A DNA stretch of 14,749 nt from Gammaproteobacteria bacterium (lineage in GTDB: Bacteria; Pseudomonadota; Gammaproteobacteria; Competibacterales; Competibacteraceae), in the NCBI GenBank assembly GCA_003562535.1, contig PWUP01000084.1, positions 1 to 14,749 of the forward strand, in the 5' to 3' direction. Below, piece after piece: positions 7,452-14,656 of the stretch (its first letter is position 1; the number at the start of each line of letters is the position of its first letter). Both the position numbers and the translations under genes were made by a program. Below the pieces are notes generated by a model. It saw nothing but the letters and a program-made list of their open reading frames with translations. It did not search any database and was not told where the DNA came from.

Positions 7452-8528
7452 TTAAGGCGAATGAGGCTCAGGTTCTGGGGCAAACACCACCTGATTACGT
7501 CCCCTGAGTTTGGCTTGGTAAAGCGCTGCATCGGCTCGGGCCAATAATGATTCACCCGTTTCACTGGGGCGTCGGTAGGCGACACCCAGCGAAGCGGTCA
7601 CTGTTAAGCCCTCAGTGTTCAGCTCAGCTCCCGCAGCTATTATCGCTTGACGCAAACGCTCAGCGGTATTAGCGACCGCTTCAGGGTGTGTTTCATCGAA
7701 TAACAAGGCAAACTCTTCGCCGCCGATCCGAGCGACGACATCACCGGTGCGTAGAACCTGGGTCAATGCCTGAGCGACCGCCACCAAGACCCGATCACCA
7801 AAGGGATGGCCATAAGTGTCGTTAATCCGCTTGAAGTGATCAATATCCAATAATAGACCGGTGAAGCGGTACGCATACCGTTCAGCTTGGGCGACTTTTG
7901 CGGTGAGACGGCGATCAAAAGCCCGACGATTGTCTAATCCAGTGAGTGGATCGCTTAACGCCATCTGCTCTAGGCGCACATGGTTGATGGCATTATCTAA
8001 ACAGGTGGACACCACCATTGCTAAACGCTCAAGAAAATCGGTTCCCTGATCTGGAGTAAAACGCTGGCTAGCGCCGCCAAGAGCGTACCATCCAAGCTGG
8101 ACATCACCGCGCCATAAGGGCAGCAAGGCGACGGTTTCGGGCGGGCGACCGAGCGGAAACACGATTCGATGATGGGGTTGATAATGGTCTAGCGTAATGC
8201 GGTGATACATTGTGCGCGGCCACTCTTCAGGCAAACCAATCACCACCCCGGCTGGGCAATCACCGCTTTCCAACAATGCAGCGATTTCCACCGCCGGCGG
8301 AATCAGCAGTAACCCGGACGCATACAGCTCCAATGTCCTAGGGCTGGTGATCAATAAGCGCCGCAATAAATCACCGAGGTGTGTACAATTCAGAACCTCT
8401 AATTCCAAACGTTGTAACGCTCGCAAGGTCACTTCATTATCGCGCAGTTGCGCCATTAGAGTATCGAGTTGCTGACGCAACCGAGCATTCTCAATAAGGA
8501 TCTGCTGGTGATCGGGGTTAAAGGTCAT
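7452..8528 (-). CDS. Diguanylate cyclase with N-terminal GAF-like (DUF484-type) sensor
   Basis: A 358-aa cytoplasmic protein expected to make cyclic di-GMP from two GTP. Residues 5-45 form a coiled coil (IENARLRQQLDTLMAQLRDN), and about 45-185 resemble the GAF-like DUF484 module, ligand unknown. The GGDEF domain (about 190-350) has DPLTGLDNRRAF at 193-204, DIDHFKRIND at 228-237, and an intact active site GGEEF at 269-273. RTGD at 260-263 sits five residues before it, the standard inhibitory I-site, so product feedback is expected. No membrane helix is seen. The ATG at 8528 lacks a recognisable Shine-Dalgarno (an A-run precedes it). It is divergent from a PilZ protein and 78 bp upstream of icmF on the same strand. 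Confidence 0.93.
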   Translation of the reverse strand: MTFNPDHQQILIENARLRQQLDTLMAQLRDNEVTLRALQRLELEVLNCTHLGDLLRRLLITSPRTLELYASGLLLIPPAVEIAALLESGDCPAGVVIGLPEEWPRTMYHRITLDHYQPHHRIVFPLGRPPETVALLPLWRGDVQLGWYALGGASQRFTPDQGTDFLERLAMVVSTCLDNAINHVRLEQMALSDPLTGLDNRRAFDRRLTAKVAQAERYAYRFTGLLLDIDHFKRINDTYGHPFGDRVLVAVAQALTQVLRTGDVVARIGGEEFALLFDETHPEAVANTAERLRQAIIAAGAELNTEGLTVTASLGVAYRRPSETGESLLARADAALYQAKLRGRNQVVFAPEPEPHSP

Positions 8529-8672
8529 GATTTTTTTGCAATAATTAAAATTGTATTGAAAAAATTATGGGCAAATTCAACAGAGTCTAACCTTACCAAA
8601 GATTGAATTTATGGCGTATTGCTCCAGACTCTAACATAATATAAAGGCTATACATGCTGTCGAGGAACTGCC
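8529..8672. promoter_or_regulatory. AT-rich divergent regulatory region between the cyclase and PilZ genes
   Basis: 144 bp carrying the promoters of both divergent genes. It is much richer in A and T than the flanking coding sequence. AGAGTCT (8582-8588) and AGACTCT (8626-8632) form a widely spaced inverted repeat that could be an operator. I cannot assign -35/-10 boxes with confidence. Confidence 0.4.
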
Positions 8673-9461
8673 GTGATCGAGCGTCGTGAAACTTTTCGTT
8701 ATAACTGCCTGCATGATATTGATTTATTTGCATCCGATGGCACCATGATACATGGTATGGTCAGCAATATTTCCGACCAAGGCATCCATGTTCACACTCC
8801 CTGCCCATTACCAGAACGCGCGATGTTTGTGGGCCTCCTCGGCTTGGTCGATCCTAAGACACATGAGTTGGCGCAACTCCGCATCCAATTGCGTGCAGTT
8901 TACTGCGTTCATGATGGCCAAACATTGGATTTCCGCTCTGGGTTACAAATTCACGATTTTGCGGGTGACGGTGAACGAATTTTCATGGATGTGCTGGAGC
9001 AGCAAGCCCAACGCTGGGACAGTGCCGGCTTTGAGCCGATTGAACTCGATGAACCACTGACTCACCAAGCCCCCTCAGAAACCTACATATTAACTCGTAA
9101 AGTTCGACTGCGTAACGACACGCAGCCGTGGTTTCCAGCGTGGACACAGCGGATCTCCAATTGTATCGTGACGGTTACTTTAGACAGTCCCGAACCACTT
9201 AATCGCCGTTATCAGGTGCTATTACCTATACTTTTGCCTGAAAGCAATCGGCGGCGAGTGATTAAGATTACCACCGAGGTCTTTGGTGTGGTGCTGAGCA
9301 GCTCAGGCAATGAATATGAAATTTTTCTACGCTTCTTAGAGTGTGATGAAGACGATAAAGAGTTTTTGAACGAGGAATTGCGCCAACGCTTTGGGGCGAA
9401 TATTCCCTTAAAACCCATAGAACTTGAAAACCCAGACGACTATTCGTTCTTGTGGCGCTAG
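8673..9461 (+). CDS. PilZ-domain protein, probable c-di-GMP receptor
   Basis: 262 aa, starting at a GTG (8673) with GAGGA about 7 nt upstream. The N-terminal PilZ-like domain (about 1-110) carries the RxxxR c-di-GMP motif (R5-E-T-F-R9, in IERRETFRY) and the downstream [D/N]xSxxG motif as NISDQG (32-37). The Asn variant of the second motif is common in this family. Residues about 135-262 form a second beta-rich region (TRKVRLRND, RRYQVLLPILLP, EIFLRFLEC) that may be a degenerate PilZ-like fold, with an acidic C-terminus ending DDYSFLWR. No signal peptide or membrane helix is visible. The divergent diguanylate cyclase suggests that the pair forms a local c-di-GMP circuit. The output target is unknown. 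Confidence 0.85.
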   Translation: MIERRETFRYNCLHDIDLFASDGTMIHGMVSNISDQGIHVHTPCPLPERAMFVGLLGLVDPKTHELAQLRIQLRAVYCVHDGQTLDFRSGLQIHDFAGDGERIFMDVLEQQAQRWDSAGFEPIELDEPLTHQAPSETYILTRKVRLRNDTQPWFPAWTQRISNCIVTVTLDSPEPLNRRYQVLLPILLPESNRRRVIKITTEVFGVVLSSSGNEYEIFLRFLECDEDDKEFLNEELRQRFGANIPLKPIELENPDDYSFLWR

Positions 9462-9483
9462 GTGGGGGTGACTTTTTAATTAG

Positions 9484-9503
9484 GATCGTCTAATATAACG
9501 ATC
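9484..9503. promoter_or_regulatory. Inverted repeat upstream of the DUF2892 gene
   Basis: GATCGT (9484-9489) and ACGATC (9498-9503) flank 8 AT-rich bases including TAATAT, about 45 bp before the DUF2892 start and just after the PilZ stop. It could be an operator over a -10 box. A terminator role is less likely because no T-run follows. Confidence 0.3.
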
Positions 9504-9547
9504 AAACTCGATGTCATGTCTTAACTGTCTAGGAGTCCTATTACATC

Positions 9548-9733
9548 ATGTTTAACAAAAATGTCGGTACTATTGATCGTGCTTTGCGGGTTATCGTCGG
9601 GCTGGTGCTATTGAGTCTGGTCTTTATCGGCCCACAAACACTGTGGGGATTGATTGGGTTGGTTCCACTGGCTACCGGATTAACCAGTCGCTGTCCCGGT
9701 TATAGCATTCTGAAAATCAAAACATCCGAATAA
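9548..9733 (+). CDS. Small DUF2892 (YgaP-like) inner-membrane protein
   Basis: A 61-aa protein starting MFNKNVGTIDRALRVIVG, the usual opening of DUF2892 proteins, with hydrophobic stretches at about 15-30 (VIVGLVLLSLVFIG) and 34-45 (GLIGLVPLATGL) that should form a membrane hairpin. The TSRCPGY motif at 46-52 is the conserved end of the family. In YgaP the same module is fused to a rhodanese; here it stands alone. The ATG at 9548 follows AGGAG with a rather long gap of 12 nt. Its function is not known. It lies between the PilZ gene and the copper module on the plus strand, with its own upstream palindrome. Confidence 0.85.
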   Translation: MFNKNVGTIDRALRVIVGLVLLSLVFIGPQTLWGLIGLVPLATGLTSRCPGYSILKIKTSE

Positions 9734-9741
9734 ACCACCCT

Positions 9742-9766
9742 ACCGAGCAGGCCAGCGCTGCTCGGT
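9742..9766. terminator. Hairpin between the convergent DUF2892 and cueR genes
   Basis: An 8-bp stem, ACCGAGCA/TGCTCGGT, with a 9-nt loop sits 9 bp after the DUF2892 stop. It has no T-tract, so it is a candidate hairpin rather than a classic intrinsic terminator. A perfect 10-bp palindrome GGTGATCACC follows at 9776-9785, just before the cueR stop. Confidence 0.4.
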
Positions 9767-9795
9767 CAATGGTGTGGTGATCACCTGACTTTGCC

Positions 9796-10188
9796 CTACC
9801 CGCCCCGCGCTAGATCCTCCAAGATCGGGCAATCGGGGCGGGCATTACCTTGGCAGTGTTGGGCAAGATGGCTGAGCGTTTCCCTTATAGTGCGTAATTG
9901 CTCGATTTTATGATCGAGCGCGCTGACATGCTGTAACGCAATCTGTTTCACTTCTGCGCTGGCTCGTTGCTGATTCTGCCAGAGCTGCACCAGTTGATCG
10001 ATTTGCTCTATGGAAAACCCGAGATCACGCGCTCGGCGGATAAATTTCAACGTGTGGATGTCAGCATCGGCATACACACGATACCCGTTAGCCGTGCGCC
10101 GAGCCTCAGGGATTAAGCCGATGCGTTCATAGTAGCGAATCATTTTGGCGGAAACGCCCGAATTTCGGGCGGCTTGTCCAATGTTCAT
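9796..10188 (-). CDS. cueR: Cu(I)-responsive MerR-family regulator
   Basis: A 130-aa MerR-type activator. The winged-helix region (1-68) opens MNIGQAARNSGVSAKMIRYYERIGLI, followed by RRTANGYRVY. The dimerisation helix runs about 78-111. Metal ligands C112 and C120 (CQGNARPDC) and S77 have the same positions as in E. coli CueR. Ser at 77 marks sensors of monovalent ions (Cu, Ag, Au), whereas divalent sensors carry Cys. It should bend and activate the 19-bp-spaced promoter upstream of copA. AGAGGA lies about 9 nt before the ATG. It starts 21 bp after the copA stop on the same strand, so it is probably co-transcribed and part of a feedback loop. Confidence 0.94.
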   Translation of the reverse strand: MNIGQAARNSGVSAKMIRYYERIGLIPEARRTANGYRVYADADIHTLKFIRRARDLGFSIEQIDQLVQLWQNQQRASAEVKQIALQHVSALDHKIEQLRTIRETLSHLAQHCQGNARPDCPILEDLARGG

Positions 10189-10209
10189 GATTTATTGTCC
10201 TCTTTGGTG

Positions 10210-12507
10210 TTATGGTTGATGGTAAAGCGGTTGAAAACGGCGTAAGCGCAGCGCGTTACTGACCACGCATAAGCTGGACAGAGCCATGGCTAGAGCGGCC
10301 AACATCGGCGACAACAGCACCCCCGCCAGCGGGTACAACACTCCGGCGGCAACCGGTATCAAACTGACGTTGTAGGCAAAAGCCCAAAACAGGTTTTGCT
10401 TAATATTACGCAGTGTGGCGCGTGAAAGCTGCACCGCATGGGCGACATGGCGCACATCCCCAGACATTAACACCACCTCAGCACTTTCAATGGCAATATC
10501 GGTACCACTGCCGATGGCAATACCGACCTCGGCCTGGGCTAAGGCGGGCGCATCATTAATGCCATCACCCACAAACGCGACTTTCTGGCCGGTGGCTTGC
10601 AGTTGTTTCACTGCCGTCACTTTGTCCTGGGGCAATACCTCAGCGCTGACGTGATCAATCCCCAGTTGGCGAGCTACGGCTTCAGCCGTCTGGCGATGAT
10701 CACCAGTGAGCATCACCACCTTTAGCCCCAGACGGTGCAGTGCTGCAATCGCTGCTGGGCTGGACTCTTTGATCGGATCAGCCACCGCGATAACTGCGGC
10801 CAAGCGCTGGTCAATGGCGGCATATAAAGGCGTTTTACCCTGTTGTGCCAAGCGGCTGGCGCTGCTGGCCAAGTGGCTGATGTCAATGCCGAGCTGCTGC
10901 ATATAGCGATCAGCCCCTACCGCAATCGTTTGCTGACCGACCTGCGCCTGCACCCCGAAACCGGGTTCTGCCTTAAACTCTTGGACGCTATCGCAGGCCA
11001 TACCCTCAGCCTCAGCAGCGGCTACAATAGCAGCGGCAATCGGATGTTCCGAATGGCGCTCAACACTGGCCACTAAACGCAGTACGTCATGGCGCTCCCA
11101 GCCCTCAGTGAGTTCTAAATCGGTCAGTTCTGGACGGCCTTTAGTGAGGGTGCCGGTTTTATCCAAGGCGATGACATCGGCCGCCCGCAAGCTTTGCAGG
11201 GCATGACCTTGGCGGAACAGAATACCGAGTTCAGCCGCCTTACCAGTGCCCACCATAATCGAGGTCGGCGTCGCCAAGCCCATTGCACAGGGACAGGCGA
11301 TAATTAATACCGCAACCGCATTGACCAAGGCCAAGCTGAGCGCCGGTTGTGGTCCCAACCACAGCCAGACGATGAACGTCAGTACCGCCAAACCAATGAC
11401 GATAGGCACAAACACTTCAGTGACCTTATCCACCAAGGCTTGCACCGGCAACCGGGTGCTCTGAGCCTGTTCAACCAACCGGATGATCTGGGCCAACACG
11501 GTGTTCTCGCCCACTTGGGTGACGCGCAGGCGTAAGCTGCCGTTTTGATTGACGGTTCCACCGATAACTTCCGCCCCCGACTGCTTATGCACCGGTAACG
11601 GCTCGCCGCTGATCATGGCCTCATCGACATAGGAATCGCCGTCGATGACGGTGCCATCAACCGGAATTTTTTCACCAGGGCGCACTTGGACAACATCGCC
11701 GACCACAAGGGCTTCTATGGCGATGTTCACCCAGTCACCGTCACGTTCCACTCGTGCGGTACGGGCTTGCAGACCCAACAAACGGCTGATGGCCTGACTG
11801 GTGCGGCCTTTGGCGCGGGCTTCCAATACCCGACCCAGCAACACCAGGGTAATAATCACCGCTGACGCCTCGAAATACACATGCACACTGTCGGCAGGCA
11901 ACACCTGTGGGAAAAAAGTCGCCACTACCGAATAACCGTAAGCGGCACTGGTGCCCAACATCACCAAGGCGTTCATATCGGGATTACCGTGCCGCAGAGT
12001 CGTCCAACCTTGGCGATAAAAGCGCAAGCCAGGACCAAACTGCACCCCAGTGGCTAACACAAAAAACAGCAGATGCAGATTATGTTGCCCGAACTGCGCG
12101 TCCAGCCAGTGATGCACGGGTGGGATCAAATGCCCCCCCATATCCAGCAGAAAAATCGGTAGAGTCAACGCGGCGGCAAACCAGAAGGTGCGGTACAGCG
12201 ATTGCAGCTCGTGCTGAGCGTGATCCGCAGTGGTTGAGTCGTCGTCGGCTAATGTGGCGGAATAACCCGCAGCGCCTAATGCGGCGATTAACTGTTGCGC
12301 CGTAGTGTGTTCGGTGTGCAGTTCAGCCGTCGCTTGCTTATTGGCTAAATTAACCGATACATTAACCACCCCATCCGTCTGGCGTAGGCTGCGCTCGATG
12401 CGACCAACACAGGAGGCGCAGCTCATATCCGTGATATTGAGCTTCACAGTCTCCGTCGGTGTCGGTGTCGGTTCGGAATCGGTGTGTGTAGACATTGCAC
12501 TGGACAT
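10210..12507 (-). CDS. copA: Copper-exporting P1B-type ATPase
   Basis: A 765-aa inner-membrane pump that uses ATP to drive Cu(I) out of the cytoplasm. One N-terminal heavy-metal domain has MSCASC (C30, C33). The actuator-domain motif SGEP is at 300-303. The transmembrane metal site is CPC at 405-407. The phosphorylation site DKTGT is at 449-453, SEHP with the class-defining His-Pro at 488-489, and the hinge GDGIND at 647-652. The last helices carry YN (712-713) and MALSS (741-745), typical of Cu(I) rather than Zn pumps. The upstream linker is rich in Thr and Pro. Start MSSAM at 12507 has a weak GAG; a second Met is four codons on. It is followed by cueR, with copZ divergent and a CueR-type promoter upstream. 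Confidence 0.97.
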   Translation of the reverse strand: MSSAMSTHTDSEPTPTPTETVKLNITDMSCASCVGRIERSLRQTDGVVNVSVNLANKQATAELHTEHTTAQQLIAALGAAGYSATLADDDSTTADHAQHELQSLYRTFWFAAALTLPIFLLDMGGHLIPPVHHWLDAQFGQHNLHLLFFVLATGVQFGPGLRFYRQGWTTLRHGNPDMNALVMLGTSAAYGYSVVATFFPQVLPADSVHVYFEASAVIITLVLLGRVLEARAKGRTSQAISRLLGLQARTARVERDGDWVNIAIEALVVGDVVQVRPGEKIPVDGTVIDGDSYVDEAMISGEPLPVHKQSGAEVIGGTVNQNGSLRLRVTQVGENTVLAQIIRLVEQAQSTRLPVQALVDKVTEVFVPIVIGLAVLTFIVWLWLGPQPALSLALVNAVAVLIIACPCAMGLATPTSIMVGTGKAAELGILFRQGHALQSLRAADVIALDKTGTLTKGRPELTDLELTEGWERHDVLRLVASVERHSEHPIAAAIVAAAEAEGMACDSVQEFKAEPGFGVQAQVGQQTIAVGADRYMQQLGIDISHLASSASRLAQQGKTPLYAAIDQRLAAVIAVADPIKESSPAAIAALHRLGLKVVMLTGDHRQTAEAVARQLGIDHVSAEVLPQDKVTAVKQLQATGQKVAFVGDGINDAPALAQAEVGIAIGSGTDIAIESAEVVLMSGDVRHVAHAVQLSRATLRNIKQNLFWAFAYNVSLIPVAAGVLYPLAGVLLSPMLAALAMALSSLCVVSNALRLRRFQPLYHQP

Positions 12508-12547
12508 AAAGCTACTCTATAAAGGTTTAGTTTGTAGATAGCGTGAC

Positions 12548-12578
12548 AGGCTATTCCTTACTACGATAGTAATGTCAA
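12548..12578 (-). promoter_or_regulatory. MerR/CueR-type promoter of copA with 19-bp spacer
   Basis: Read on the minus strand, -35 TTGACA (12578-12573) and -10 TAGCCT (12553-12548) are 19 bp apart, the overlong spacing typical of MerR-family promoters. The spacer contains the dyad TTACTA-CGA-TAGTAA (12558-12572, plus strand). The copA start is about 41 bp beyond the -10. Binding by CueR is inferred from the layout; the dyad differs from the CCTTCC-type half-sites common in CueR operators. The symmetrical site may also influence copZ on the other strand. Confidence 0.75.
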
Positions 12579-12614
12579 GCTTTATATCAAGGTTTATTAA
12601 GAAAAGGTCGGCTT

Positions 12615-12824
12615 ATGCTCGAATTCAACGTCACCGGTATGACCTGTAAACACTGCAGCGCGGCAATCACTGCGGCCATCCACCAGCAGGACCCGGCGGC
12701 AATGGTGGAGATTGATTTAAGCGGTGGTCGTGTCCAAGTGGTCAGTGGGGTTAACCCTAAGCAGTTCATAGAGGCGATTGAACAGGCGGGTTATGAGGCG
12801 GAGTTGGTTAAGGCAGTGACTTAA
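12615..12824 (+). CDS. copZ: Copper chaperone, CopZ/heavy-metal-associated domain
   Basis: A 69-aa single ferredoxin-like HMA domain that would carry Cu(I) in the cytoplasm and hand it to CopA. The metal motif is GMTCKHC (C11, C14), and the rest follows the family (VEIDLSGGRVQVV, FIEAIEQAGYEAELV). AAAAGG lies 7 nt before the ATG. It is divergent from copA across a 107-bp gap holding the MerR-type promoter. Its last 17 nt overlap the 3' end of the convergent glycosyltransferase gene. Confidence 0.93.
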   Translation: MLEFNVTGMTCKHCSAAITAAIHQQDPAAMVEIDLSGGRVQVVSGVNPKQFIEAIEQAGYEAELVKAVT

Positions 12825-13404
12825 GATCTTCAGGGCGGTCGAGGTCAGGCTGGGGGGCGAGTTCGTAGTGGTGCAAATGCAAGGCGGCAATGCGCTGGCG
12901 GGTGAGGGTTAAAACCTGATCACTGCCCCAAGGCATTGCGCTAAAAAACGCCGAGCAGGGTTGGCGCAGACCGATCAAAACGTAGCCGCCATCGTATGCT
13001 GGACCCAGCACCACGTCGATACCGCTAGCCAGTTGCGCGTGGGCTTGGCGTAGATGCTCCACGGTTAGTTCTGGGGCATCGCAGCCGAGTAAAATCGCCC
13101 CCGCCGGAGTTGATGGTGATAAGCTGTGCTGGAAGGCGTGATCCATGCGCGCCCCGAGATCGGCCCCCTGCTGGGTGTGTAAACTCACCCCCCAGCGGCG
13201 CTGGCATTCGGCAAAATAGGGATGATCTGTATCCGGGGTACACCACAATTGCACCGGCCCGGTGTTAGCCGCCGTCGCAGTGCTCAGGGTGCGTTCCAGT
13301 AACTGGGTGTGCAAAGCGGCGGCCCCCTCCGCGCCGAGTCGCGGAATCAGCCGAGTTTTGCACAGACCGGGTTCGGGAGCGCGGGCAAAAATCAACACAC
13401 TCAT
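12808..13404 (-). CDS. TIGR04282/DUF2064-type glycosyltransferase
   Basis: A 198-aa single-domain GT-A-fold nucleotidyl/glycosyl-transferase-like protein. It opens MSVLIFARAPEPGLCKTRL with the conserved KTRL at 16-19. It has ADLGARMDHAF (81-91), GCDAPELT at 107-114 (the family usually has GTDxPxL) and PAYDGGYVLIGL at 135-146. DLDRPEDL lies near the end. The substrate is unknown. Its ATG overlaps the stop of the upstream TIGR04283 gene by 4 nt, so the two are translationally coupled. These families are classed as rSAM/selenodomain-associated transferases 1 and 2; the radical SAM partner is not in this window. Its 3' end overlaps copZ on the opposite strand. Confidence 0.88.
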   Translation of the reverse strand: MSVLIFARAPEPGLCKTRLIPRLGAEGAAALHTQLLERTLSTATAANTGPVQLWCTPDTDHPYFAECQRRWGVSLHTQQGADLGARMDHAFQHSLSPSTPAGAILLGCDAPELTVEHLRQAHAQLASGIDVVLGPAYDGGYVLIGLRQPCSAFFSAMPWGSDQVLTLTRQRIAALHLHHYELAPQPDLDRPEDLKSLP

Positions 13405-14072
13405 TGGTAACGCCGCGCCAGGTCGGCCGGATCAGCACCGAAAAAATACGCCAGCCGTAGCCGCCACATGAGTAGAATGGTGCGCACAATGCCGCGTTGC
13501 TCCCAGCGCCGACTGGAGGTGATTAAGCGGGCGCGTAAACAGGCCGGGCGACCGACTTGCTGTTTTAGCGCCCGGCTGATGGCGATATCTTCCATCAGGG
13601 GAATATCCGGGAAACCACCCACGGTGTCAAAGGCGCGGCGGGTCATAAATAATCCCTGATCGCCGGTGGCAATCCCACTCCAGCGTGAGCGTTGATTCAT
13701 GAACCATTCGACCACCCGCAGCAGGGGATGAGCCCCCGATAAGCGCACCGCAAAGCGTCCCCAGTGCCGCTGGTGCAGTGCCTGTTGGATCAGGGTATCG
13801 GCATCGGCAGGACTACGGGTATCGGCGTGGACAAACCACAGTAGGGCGTGTTGTGCCTGCTGCGCTCCGGCATTCATTTGGCGAGCGCGCCCTGGCGGTG
13901 TAGTGATTAACTGATCGACGTGACCACGGGCGAGTTCACAACTGGCGTCTTGGCTGCCACCATCGACCATGATAATTTCATGGCCTCGGGTGCGCAGCCT
14001 CGCTAGACTCGCCAAGGTTTGGTCGAGAATGGCTGCTTCATTCAGGGTCGGGATGATAATGGAGATGTGCAC
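13401..14072 (-). CDS. TIGR04283-type family 2 glycosyltransferase
   Basis: A 223-aa GT2 protein opening MHISIIIPTLNEAAIL. Signatures are VDGGSQD at 36-42, PPGRARQMNAGA at 59-70, FVHADT at 80-85 (the position of the metal-binding DxD), TGDQG at 136-140 and LMEDIAISR at 159-167. A C-terminal hydrophobic stretch (VRTILLMWRLRLAYFFG, 196-212) may associate with the membrane. The start is a GTG at 14072 sharing one base with the stop (TAG) of the upstream HD gene. Donor and acceptor are unknown. It is the middle gene of a tight three-gene cassette. Confidence 0.9.
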   Translation of the reverse strand: MHISIIIPTLNEAAILDQTLASLARLRTRGHEIIMVDGGSQDASCELARGHVDQLITTPPGRARQMNAGAQQAQHALLWFVHADTRSPADADTLIQQALHQRHWGRFAVRLSGAHPLLRVVEWFMNQRSRWSGIATGDQGLFMTRRAFDTVGGFPDIPLMEDIAISRALKQQVGRPACLRARLITSSRRWEQRGIVRTILLMWRLRLAYFFGADPADLARRYQ

Positions 14073-14656
14073 TAGCCCACTTGCGCCATGACCTGGTCTA
14101 ACTCAGCGCGCATCGTTTGATGCAGGGGTGTCGGCACCTTATCGGCAAAAGCCTCCACTAGGGCTTGGTAATACCACAGACTTCCGTCCTTGCCCCCGGT
14201 AAAGCGCGTCCATAAGGCATCACCAAGATCAATTAAATCTAAGCGGATCGATTGCAGATTAGCCAGTTTATCGCAAGCCGAAACCAATAAACCCGGCCCT
14301 TGAGCCGTGCGTAAATGGTCTAGATACGCCCGTTTGCGTTCCTGCCATGGGGTTTTTGCCCCAGCGGCATTGGGTACGCCATCGGTGCAGAATTCGACCA
14401 GTGCCAGGACGTCATCCCCGAAAGCGGTACGGATTGTGGGTGCCCAGTGAGCACCGGCGTCTTCCAGAACATCATGCAGCAGGGCGGCGATGATTTGATC
14501 TTCATTGCCATTATGGCGCTGTACGAGCATGGCCACTGTGACGGGATGGGTGATGTAGGGCAGGGGGATACCGTGAGTATTATTTGTGCCCTTGCGGAAC
14601 TGACCGGAGTGCGCTTGCGTGGCTAACTGCAAGGCATCATTAAAGCGTTGGATCAT
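14072..14656 (-). CDS. Stand-alone HD hydrolase of the SpoT/MESH1 type, possible (p)ppGpp hydrolase
   Basis: 194 aa, essentially one HD domain. The motifs follow the hydrolase half of SpoT/Rel and MESH1: AHSGQFRKG (15-23), PYITHP with H37, LLHDVLEDAG (59-68) with H61-D62 and E65-D66, FGDDVLALVEFCTDG (79-93), and ACDKLANLQ with D129 and N133. These are the metal and nucleotide residues of that group. No synthetase, TGS or ACT domain follows, so it would be a small alarmone hydrolase or a relative with another phosphorylated substrate. The ATG at 14656 has no clear Shine-Dalgarno, but no alternative start is visible upstream. It heads the cassette with the two glycosyltransferases. Confidence 0.82.
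   Translation of the reverse strand: MIQRFNDALQLATQAHSGQFRKGTNNTHGIPLPYITHPVTVAMLVQRHNGNEDQIIAALLHDVLEDAGAHWAPTIRTAFGDDVLALVEFCTDGVPNAAGAKTPWQERKRAYLDHLRTAQGPGLLVSACDKLANLQSIRLDLIDLGDALWTRFTGGKDGSLWYYQALVEAFADKVPTPLHQTMRAELDQVMAQVG

Noticed and set aside
9742..9785. Intrinsic terminator with T-tract after the DUF2892 gene
   Set aside because: A hairpin is present but no run of T follows on either strand, so I kept it only as a low-confidence candidate.
11907..12305. 132-aa plus-strand ORF over copA
   Set aside because: It is antisense to the N-terminal part of copA and has a low-complexity, Arg/Ser-rich composition typical of a shadow frame.
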